Shown here piece by piece: positions 6,394-12,140 of a stretch of 12,140 nucleotides of DNA. The notes beneath the pieces were generated by a model, which ran no database searches, was not told where the DNA came from, and saw only the letters and a list, made by a program, of their open reading frames with translations. Source of the stretch: Lachnospiraceae bacterium UBA3643 (GTDB lineage: Bacteria; Bacillota; Clostridia; Lachnospirales; Lachnospiraceae). Made by a program: the position numbers and the translations under genes. Location of the stretch: NCBI GenBank assembly GCA_002373855.1, contig DFKO01000082.1:13534-25673 (forward strand). Reading direction: 5' to 3'. Every line of letters starts with the position of its first letter. The stretch's first letter is position 1.

Positions 6394-8159
6394 AAAATAT
6401 TATCAAAAAGAGAAAAAAATCAATATTATCCATACTGATCACATCACTGATTTTTACATGTGTGATTGGATTTGTATTACTCACAGGTGGTATGACGGTA
6501 AATGCTGTTACCACATCTTCAAACAGCAGCAACAAACCACCTGTACCGTACTCAGTATCCGTTGATGTACTTACAGAGACAGATGGATCCCAGCTTATTG
6601 ATCTTAAGGACAGGGAAGCTGCATATTATGTACTTGTTGAATATATCAGCAACCTTAAGGTGCTTTACAACATTTCGGATGACAAGGAAGCGGAGCTTAA
6701 TGAGATCCTTTATGAGATGGTGTCATATACGGCAAATACCCAGATGACATTAACCCAGTTGAATCAGCTTGTAACCGATACAAAATCCAATCTGTATAAT
6801 GCGATAAGCGACGGCAGCGAGAGTATGGTCTTTATGGCCAATGATGTGGCTATATCATCAGGATGGTCAGGGGGCTCATGCGTCGTAAACCTCGGACTTA
6901 TCAATCTCGGAAGCAGAGACATCAGCAATCTTGTTGTATTCCCCGTTCAGGATGGTGACCCCTCAAAATGGCCTTTTGTGATAAATACCGCCTCGGATTC
7001 CCGTGTGATATCAAAGCTGGTCGCAGGCAATTCGATGTCTGCAGCCTATGAAGGAAAGCAGACCGTATCATGGACATTTACCGTATCCGGTGAAGCCAAG
7101 ACAGGTCTCTATCCGCTTACATTTAAATATCAGTACTACAGCAACGGTAAACTGACATCCGGAACCATAACAACATTTGCCAATATTCACGGCGCTTCTG
7201 AAAACGGTAAACTCATAGATAACGGAGAGGATACCAACACATCAACACCCCGTATTATCGTAACAGGATTTACAACAGATCCTGAAAATGTACAGGCCGG
7301 AGATTCTTTTACACTTAATCTTGAAGTTGAGAATACATCAGCAACAGAGACTGTATCAAACATCCAGTTTGACTTAAAGGCAGTACCCGTTGCAATCTCC
7401 ACTACAGAATCAATTGAGGCATTCCTGCCTACCAGCGGTTCCTCAACCATATATGTAGACAGCATTGCTCCAAAGGGAACCACAACACTTACCATGGAAT
7501 TTACGGCAAGAGCCGACCTTAATCAGCAGCCGTATGTCATAAATGTTTCTGCCAAGTATGAGGACAGCTCAAACAAGTCATATGAAGCTACGTCAAATGT
7601 TTCCGTACCCGTTAATCAGGAGGCGAGAGTAGAGGTTTCTGACTTTGAGGTACTCCCCGATTACATCATGGTAGGCGAGACGAGCAACATCATGTTTGAT
7701 GTCTACAACATGGGCAAGACAACACTCTTTAACGTACAGGTAGCTTTTGATGAGAATTATTTATCAGGTACCAAGTTTGTCGGAAAAGTTGAGTCAGGCG
7801 GAACAGGTGCAGTAGATATGGATGTAACAGGTGTAACTCCCTGCTACGACGGATATGTGACAGTATATGTGACATATGAAGATGATGCCGGCAATGCTAC
7901 AGTTATCGAAAAGCAGGTACCCATAACCATCGATGAGGCGGTCTATGAAGAGTACCCTGATGATTACGGTATGTATGAAGATATGGGAGAAATGGAAGGC
8001 GAAACCACAGGTCCCAATATCGGACTGATCATCGGTATCATTGTAGCCATAATCGTAGCAGTTATAGTAGTCATCAGAATAATCAAAAAGAACAAAGCAA
8101 AGAAAGAAGCCCGCAAGAGAGAACTTGAGGAGATGGAAAAGGATGATACCCTGCTTTAA
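6390..8159 (+). CDS. Membrane-anchored surface protein with CARDB/COG1361-like Ig domains
   Basis: This 589-residue protein has a basic N-terminus and hydrophobic segment (11-32) with a possible signal peptidase site after A39 (VNA). Next come a helical region (about 60-145), an Ig-like region (about 150-275), two repeated beta domains (about 286-400 and 412-514) of the CARDB/COG1361 S-layer-like type, an acidic Tyr/Glu linker (516-540), a transmembrane helix (544-565) and a short basic then acidic cytoplasmic tail. The repeated domains share openings of the form V-x-G/D-F-x-x-P followed by a Gly-containing strand and VEN/VYN. Its start overlaps the ATPase stop (ATGA), with AGGAG at 6374-6378, so the two are translationally coupled. 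Its place between ATPase and permease suggests an extracytoplasmic subunit or partner of the transporter, perhaps standing in for a MacA-like adaptor. The domain calls are from sequence appearance; the partnership is inference. Confidence 0.8.
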   Translation: MKNIIKKRKKSILSILITSLIFTCVIGFVLLTGGMTVNAVTTSSNSSNKPPVPYSVSVDVLTETDGSQLIDLKDREAAYYVLVEYISNLKVLYNISDDKEAELNEILYEMVSYTANTQMTLTQLNQLVTDTKSNLYNAISDGSESMVFMANDVAISSGWSGGSCVVNLGLINLGSRDISNLVVFPVQDGDPSKWPFVINTASDSRVISKLVAGNSMSAAYEGKQTVSWTFTVSGEAKTGLYPLTFKYQYYSNGKLTSGTITTFANIHGASENGKLIDNGEDTNTSTPRIIVTGFTTDPENVQAGDSFTLNLEVENTSATETVSNIQFDLKAVPVAISTTESIEAFLPTSGSSTIYVDSIAPKGTTTLTMEFTARADLNQQPYVINVSAKYEDSSNKSYEATSNVSVPVNQEARVEVSDFEVLPDYIMVGETSNIMFDVYNMGKTTLFNVQVAFDENYLSGTKFVGKVESGGTGAVDMDVTGVTPCYDGYVTVYVTYEDDAGNATVIEKQVPITIDEAVYEEYPDDYGMYEDMGEMEGETTGPNIGLIIGIIVAIIVAVIVVIRIIKKNKAKKEARKRELEEMEKDDTLL

Positions 8160-8187
8160 TTAGGGTACTTTAAACGGAGACGTATAT

Positions 8188-9552
8188 ATGAAGTTATCAG
8201 ATCTGCTGCGCATGAGCTGGCAGAGTTTGCTAAAAAGAAAATTCAGAACATTCCTGACGGTGCTCGGTGTAGTTATCGGTGTCATCTCGATCGTCGTGAT
8301 GGTCAGTCTCGGTATCGGCATGAAGTCTGCCATGCTCGAGGAGATGGAATCGTACGGTTCCATGAAATCCATAGAGGTGACGAGAGGATACAATGATATG
8401 TCAAGCTCCGATGATAAGGAGAAAAAGGATGAGCATTTCTTAAACGATGCTCTCGTTGCCCAGTTTGAACAGTTAGAGCATGTTGATTTTGTAGTGCCCC
8501 AGCTTAGCGTTGATTCTGTGATCAAAATCGGTAAATATCAGATGAATATCCGCATCATAGGCCTATCGCCTGAGGGAATGCTTGCTATGAACCCCAAAGT
8601 CGGTGCAGGTCAGCTCCCTCTGTCGGATAAAACGCTTGAACTGTTTTACGGTAATCTCGTACCTATGTATATCAGCAATGCCAAAACAGGCCAGTATATT
8701 TACTGGGAGACAGGTGAATGGCCGGACGTCGATTTCATGAATGAGACGCCGTATGTAATCTTTGATGCAGAGCGCTATTATAGTCACGGACAGACAGACG
8801 CTAACGGTCAGCTGATCCAGGCTCCTAAAAAATATCTGATTCCGACTGCCGGTGTGCTTGAAGGCGGTCAGGATGATTACTCCTCAATGAGCTATGATGT
8901 CTACTGCAATATTGATGCTCTTAAGGCTACATTAAAGAAAGAGTTTAAGGGCCGCGTGATCCCGGGACAGCCAACAAAAAAGGGTGGAAAACCGTACAAG
9001 GATATCATGTACAATACCATAATCGTATATGTTGACAATATGGATAACGTCACAGCTGTGCAGGATATCATCAAGGACATGGGATACAATACATACTCCC
9101 AGGCTGAGTGGATCGAGTCGGATATGCAGATATTAAACATAGTCCAGCTCGTCCTCGGAGGTATCGGTGCGGTAGCCCTCTTTGTAGCAGCCATCGGTAT
9201 CACCAATACTATGAGTATGTCCATTTACGAGCGTACAAAAGAGATAGGTATCATGAAGGTTATCGGATGCAAGATCAGCGATATCCAGTTCATGTTTCTC
9301 GCCGAGGCAGGTTTTATAGGCTTTATCGGCGGCATAATAGGCGTGTCCATCAGTGCTGTTTTATCGGTTGTCATCAACTGGCTTATCAGGACATATGCCA
9401 CCGAAATGGGTATGCAGTATATTTCTGTCATACCACCATGGCTCATTTTGGTGTCAATCATATTTGCTGTTCTGATCGGTATGATAGCGGGATTTTTCCC
9501 CTCACTCAGAGCTATGAAATTAAGCCCTCTTTCCGCTATCAGAAATGAGTGA
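8188..9552 (+). CDS. ABC transporter permease, MacB/FtsX family
   Basis: The 454-residue protein has the four-helix layout of MacB/FtsX permeases: TM1 at about 21-44, a large extracytoplasmic domain at about 45-314 (MacB_PCD-like), then TM2 (315-340), TM3 (373-400) and TM4 (418-438). The N-terminal motif LLKRKFRTFLTVLGVVIG and the cytoplasmic ERTKEIGIMKVIGC after TM2 are hallmarks of the family, as is the C-terminal LSPLSAIR. Such permeases usually do not pass substrate through the membrane but transmit ATP-driven movement to extracytoplasmic partners. It lies 28 bases after the Ig-domain protein, with GGAGA at 8176-8180 eight bases before the ATG, and is the last gene of the lipoprotein/ATPase/surface-protein/permease unit. 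The ATPase at 5551 is its expected partner. What it moves or signals is not evident. Confidence 0.92.
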   Translation: MKLSDLLRMSWQSLLKRKFRTFLTVLGVVIGVISIVVMVSLGIGMKSAMLEEMESYGSMKSIEVTRGYNDMSSSDDKEKKDEHFLNDALVAQFEQLEHVDFVVPQLSVDSVIKIGKYQMNIRIIGLSPEGMLAMNPKVGAGQLPLSDKTLELFYGNLVPMYISNAKTGQYIYWETGEWPDVDFMNETPYVIFDAERYYSHGQTDANGQLIQAPKKYLIPTAGVLEGGQDDYSSMSYDVYCNIDALKATLKKEFKGRVIPGQPTKKGGKPYKDIMYNTIIVYVDNMDNVTAVQDIIKDMGYNTYSQAEWIESDMQILNIVQLVLGGIGAVALFVAAIGITNTMSMSIYERTKEIGIMKVIGCKISDIQFMFLAEAGFIGFIGGIIGVSISAVLSVVINWLIRTYATEMGMQYISVIPPWLILVSIIFAVLIGMIAGFFPSLRAMKLSPLSAIRNE

Positions 9553-9558
9553 TTTTTT
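9527..9558 (+). terminator. Possible weak intrinsic terminator after the permease gene
   Basis: CTCTTTC (9527-9533) can pair with GAAA-t-GAG (9542-9549), leaving one bulged T and an 8-base loop, and a run of six Ts follows at 9553-9558 after three bases. The stem overlaps the permease stop codon and is AT-rich, so it would be weak. The position, right before a new promoter, fits a terminator, but partial readthrough seems likely. Confidence 0.3.
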
Positions 9559-9579
9559 GCCCGTTTTTGTAATAATATG

Positions 9580-9608
9580 TGGAAAAAAAGCGCTTTCGTT
9601 AGTATAAT
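9580..9608 (+). promoter_or_regulatory. Promoter of the kinase/phosphatase genes
   Basis: A perfect -10 TATAAT (9603-9608) has TGGAAA (9580-9585, four of six to TTGACA) exactly 17 bases upstream. Transcription would begin near 9615, with a leader of about 48 bases. AGGGG at 9649-9653 lies nine bases before the ATG at 9663. The weak -35 and a palindrome in the spacer suggest a regulated promoter. Confidence 0.6.
9587..9596. promoter_or_regulatory. Candidate LacI/CcpA-type operator in the promoter spacer
   Basis: AAAGCGCTTT is a perfect 10-base palindrome with the central CG-containing core of LacI-family and cre sites, and a C follows as in many cre sequences. The upstream TG of the cre consensus is missing. 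It lies between the -35 and -10 of the kinase promoter, where a bound repressor would block RNA polymerase. The regulator is not in the window. Confidence 0.35.
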
Positions 9609-9662
9609 GAATGTGTATGATTTTTTGAATAATACAGTTTAGGTATATAGGGGTTTGCTTTT

Positions 9663-11546
9663 ATGGAATATGCAGATATATCAAAAATCTGTTTAAGATG
9701 TATGCGGACGAGCGATGAGCCCGAAATCTGCCCGTATTGCGGCAAGGAAAAGACAGGACAGCGTACTTGGTCTAAGGCCCTCGCACCCGGAACCGTATTA
9801 AATAACAAGATTCTTATAGGCAATATTTTAGGCAAGGGCGGATATGGTATTACCTATATCGGATATGACATGCTCCTTGAGTACAGGGTAGCTGTCAAGG
9901 AATTCTTCCCCGATGAGATGGTAGACAGAGCCGATGATGAAAAGACTGTTGTTGTTCTTGACGAGGTAAACGGTGAAGAGTACCAGAAAGAGACGGCAGC
10001 CTATTTACGAGAGGCCCGTATCCTTGCGGAGTTTTCCAAATTCCCCGGTATTGTTGCCATTAAGGATCTTTTTTATGAGAATAATACAGGTTACCTCATC
10101 ATGGAATACCTCGAGAGCGGTAACCTTCGTAAATATATAGACAGTCACGGTGGCTGGCTGCCCGTAGATGAGACCATGAGGCTGATGGAGCCTGTGATCA
10201 ATATCCTCGGCAAGCTTCACAAGTCGGGACTGATTCACAGAGACATTTCACCGGACAATATAATGATGGACCAGGACGGCTCAGTAAAGCTCATCGACTT
10301 TGGCGGATCGCGAAAACTCGGTATGGCCAACCAGCAGGTGTTTCTGGGCAAGTGGGGATTTGCTCCAATCGAGCAGATGCTGTCAAAGATTTCCGAGCAG
10401 GGACCGTGGAGTGATATATACAGTATATGTGCTACACTTTACTGCATGATGACAGGCGATACACCCCAGTGCTCGTATGAGAGAAATGAAAAGGACGAGC
10501 TCATCGATATTGCCCAGTATACGATCAAGATAGACAAAAAGATCGCAAAGGCGATCATGAAAGGTCTCTCCATGGATGCAAGGGATCGTCAGCAGACTGT
10601 TGATGAACTCTATCACGATCTCTACGGCAGGTATCCGGATGAGAAGGCCGCACCCCAGTCTCAAAAGCCCGAGGAGAAACCCCTCATCATGAGAGACGGT
10701 ATCGGCAGGATATGGATGGGTGCTTATCCCATGAATGAAGTGACCGGTATCCACTGCACATCAGATATAATATACGCCGATTACAACCAGGATGATGTGG
10801 CAGTAGTCGGAGAGGACAGATACCTCAGAATGCCCATATATAAGGAGGGCAAGGAGGAAAAGGCCAATCTCCTTGATATGATCCAGCAGAAAAATACCCA
10901 GGAGATCGCGGGATACAGATACTTTAAGTTTAATCCCATACCATGGAAGGTTGTGGAGCACAGGGGCAAGCGTGTGACCCTTCAGTCCGAGTATGTCCTT
11001 GACTACAGGCCGTTTGATAAAGATAAGTTCATGAAGATGTCCGATAAGGAGATCACCAAGATCAAAAACGGCATCTACTGGGAAAACAGCAAGATCAGGG
11101 AATGGCTCAACAGCGTATTTGTGAGACGTGCATTTACCGAGGAGGAAAAGATGAAACTCCAGGTTACCACGGTAAAGACCATCATATCGGCGCTGACTGA
11201 CAGAGAGACATACGATAAAGTTTACCTGCCTTCGATAGAGGAAATCAGATACGGATTTGACTTTGATCCGACTGTCATGAGAGGCCAGAAAAAGAGAGTA
11301 AACGAAAATATATCGGCACCATATTCCCAGTACACGGCAGCGCTGGCGGACGGAGAGATACAGGCAAACAGTTACGGACTCAGATCCAGGGGCCCGATAG
11401 ATCAGGATGATTCATACAAGTGCAGCGAGAGCTATGAGGGACACGCCCTAAAGGACGACAGACTGATGCTATGGGCACTCAATAAATGTATGGGTATCAG
11501 ACCGGTCATCTGTGTTAATGAAGATGACATTTCAGATATGCCTTGA
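9663..11546 (+). CDS. Zinc-ribbon Ser/Thr protein kinase with C-terminal DUF6273-like domain
   Basis: This 627-residue protein begins with a zinc ribbon (C10, C13, C23, C26; CxxC-x9-CxxC). A Hanks-type kinase domain follows at about 51-325: glycine loop GKGGYGITY (57-65), ATP lysine K79 in VAVKEFFP, helix-C glutamate E117, catalytic HRD (192-194) with D198/N199, and DFG at 212-214. All key catalytic residues are present, so it should be active on Ser/Thr. A Pro/Glu/Gln-rich linker (about 325-345) leads to a C-terminal part whose 418-618 region resembles DUF6273 (PIPWKVV, YWENSKIREWLN, LRSRG, IRPVICV). No transmembrane helix is visible, unlike PrkC/PknB, which are anchored by one and carry PASTA repeats, so it is probably cytoplasmic. 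The next gene, 42 bases on, is a phosphatase that may reverse its action. Its substrates are unknown. Confidence 0.92.
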   Translation: MEYADISKICLRCMRTSDEPEICPYCGKEKTGQRTWSKALAPGTVLNNKILIGNILGKGGYGITYIGYDMLLEYRVAVKEFFPDEMVDRADDEKTVVVLDEVNGEEYQKETAAYLREARILAEFSKFPGIVAIKDLFYENNTGYLIMEYLESGNLRKYIDSHGGWLPVDETMRLMEPVINILGKLHKSGLIHRDISPDNIMMDQDGSVKLIDFGGSRKLGMANQQVFLGKWGFAPIEQMLSKISEQGPWSDIYSICATLYCMMTGDTPQCSYERNEKDELIDIAQYTIKIDKKIAKAIMKGLSMDARDRQQTVDELYHDLYGRYPDEKAAPQSQKPEEKPLIMRDGIGRIWMGAYPMNEVTGIHCTSDIIYADYNQDDVAVVGEDRYLRMPIYKEGKEEKANLLDMIQQKNTQEIAGYRYFKFNPIPWKVVEHRGKRVTLQSEYVLDYRPFDKDKFMKMSDKEITKIKNGIYWENSKIREWLNSVFVRRAFTEEEKMKLQVTTVKTIISALTDRETYDKVYLPSIEEIRYGFDFDPTVMRGQKKRVNENISAPYSQYTAALADGEIQANSYGLRSRGPIDQDDSYKCSESYEGHALKDDRLMLWALNKCMGIRPVICVNEDDISDMP

Positions 11547-11555
11547 TTTAAGGCA
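11539..11555 (+). other. Small hairpin at the kinase stop codon
   Basis: TGCCTT (11539-11544) and AAGGCA (11550-11555) form a perfect 6-base stem with a 5-base loop that contains most of the kinase TGA stop. No T run follows, so it does not look like a terminator. It could affect mRNA stability between the kinase and phosphatase genes, or be chance. Confidence 0.3.
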
Positions 11556-11588
11556 AGAGGTTTATTGGTGGGTTAGTGGAGTAGCAGT

Positions 11589-12140
11589 ATGAGTACTTAT
11601 GTAATGAGTGATATACACGGACAGTATTTTTCCTACAAGAAGATGCTGAAGGAGATTCATTTTTCCGATGATGATTTCTTGTATGTCCTTGGTGACTGTA
11701 TCGACAGGGGACCTGACGGTATATCGATTATACAGGATATAATGGGCCGGGAAAACGCAGAGCTGATTCTCGGTAATCATGAAATAATGCTTCTCAATAC
11801 GATGACATTTTTCAGGGAGAGGGAGCAGGACACGCCGATATTCAGCGGGGTGACTGATGAGGGATTAAATCCTTTTGAGATATGGACTCATCCCTGTAAC
11901 GGCGGCGAGGGAACATGTCTTGATCTCCTCGGAATGCAGGAGGATAAGCGCAATGCGATAGAGGATTTCCTTCGAAAGTGCAGGCTTATAAAGCGTATCG
12001 AGATAGGAGAGAACAAATTTCATCTGTCCCATTCATTCTCGCTTAAGAGAGCATTCGGCAAGGAAATCTTTTATGAGAAGACGGACAAAAAGACGGTGGA
12101 GAGCATAGTCTGGGAGAGTATATTTGATCCCACTCAGGAA
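11589..12140 (+). CDS. PPP/ApaH-like metallophosphatase (partial, cut by window end)
   Basis: The reading frame is open for 184 codons from the ATG to the end of the window and continues beyond it. It carries the metal-site motifs of calcineurin-like PPP phosphatases: SDIHGQY (D8, H10), GDCIDRG (D36, D39, R40), GNHE (N63, H64) and a later histidine in FHLSHS (H148). The NGG at 104-106 resembles the region following the GNHE motif in lambda-phosphatase and PrpA/PrpB/ApaH relatives. The last metal-binding histidine should lie past the window edge. GTGGAG (11576-11581) sits seven bases before the start. It lies 42 bases after the Ser/Thr kinase on the same strand, with no terminator between, so the two are probably co-transcribed. 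It may dephosphorylate the kinase or its targets; a diadenosine polyphosphate hydrolase of the ApaH type is the main alternative. Confidence 0.88.
   Translation, partial: MSTYVMSDIHGQYFSYKKMLKEIHFSDDDFLYVLGDCIDRGPDGISIIQDIMGRENAELILGNHEIMLLNTMTFFREREQDTPIFSGVTDEGLNPFEIWTHPCNGGEGTCLDLLGMQEDKRNAIEDFLRKCRLIKRIEIGENKFHLSHSFSLKRAFGKEIFYEKTDKKTVESIVWESIFDPTQE

Noticed and set aside
8147..8167. Inverted repeat TACCCT/AGGGTA between the Ig protein and permease genes
   Set aside because: Six base pairs with a nine-base loop and no T run; too weak to call a terminator, and the genes look co-transcribed.
9108..9548. Second plus-strand open frame of 146 codons inside the permease gene
   Set aside because: It is an alternate frame of the conserved TM2-TM4 region, rich in Arg/Tyr/His with no domain, and has no ribosome site.

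Overview
The window looks like chromosomal DNA from an anaerobic Gram-positive bacterium of the Clostridia, most likely a Lachnospiraceae-type gut or rumen organism. The reasons are a giant oxygen-sensitive-type acyl-CoA dehydratase activase fusion, a Firmicutes-style lipobox lipoprotein, a zinc-ribbon/DUF6273 Ser/Thr kinase of a kind common in Clostridia, frequent ATA/AGA codons, and a base composition judged by eye to be in the mid-40s %GC. The genus cannot be set from this sequence alone. All eight genes I accept are on the + strand and packed tightly; every gap is 110 bases or less. I see no tRNA, rRNA, CRISPR array, insertion sequence or phage gene.

Region 1 (1-4872) is a two-gene operon. 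A good SigA-type promoter (TTGACA, 17 bases, TAAAAT) drives a 1448-residue protein that joins two BadF/HgdC-type ATPase (activase) modules to DUF2229 and HgdB-like dehydratase-subunit modules. Three bases after it comes a MarR-family regulator. The promoter is overlapped by a 20-base imperfect direct repeat and a 15-base inverted repeat, which are candidate operators for that regulator.

Region 2 (4873-9552) is a second transcription unit with its own promoter (TTGACA, 17, TATATT). It holds a small lipoprotein, a MacB/LolD-type ABC ATPase with a Pro-Lys-Glu repeat tail, a 589-residue surface protein with Ig-like (CARDB/COG1361-like) domains and a C-terminal membrane anchor, and a MacB/FtsX-type permease. 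The ATPase and surface-protein genes overlap by 4 bases. Together they look like a mechanotransmission-type ABC system for the cell envelope. No MacA-type (HlyD-fold) adaptor is present; the membrane-anchored Ig-domain protein sits in that place.

Region 3 (9553-12140) is a signalling pair: a zinc-ribbon Ser/Thr kinase with a C-terminal DUF6273-like domain, and 42 bases downstream a PPP/ApaH-like metallophosphatase cut by the window end. The kinase promoter carries a perfect AAAGCGCTTT palindrome between its -35 and -10, resembling a LacI/CcpA-family operator.

The most interesting points are the adaptor-less ABC system with its surface Ig protein and lipoprotein, the co-directional kinase/PPP-phosphatase pair, and the candidate operators over two of the promoters.
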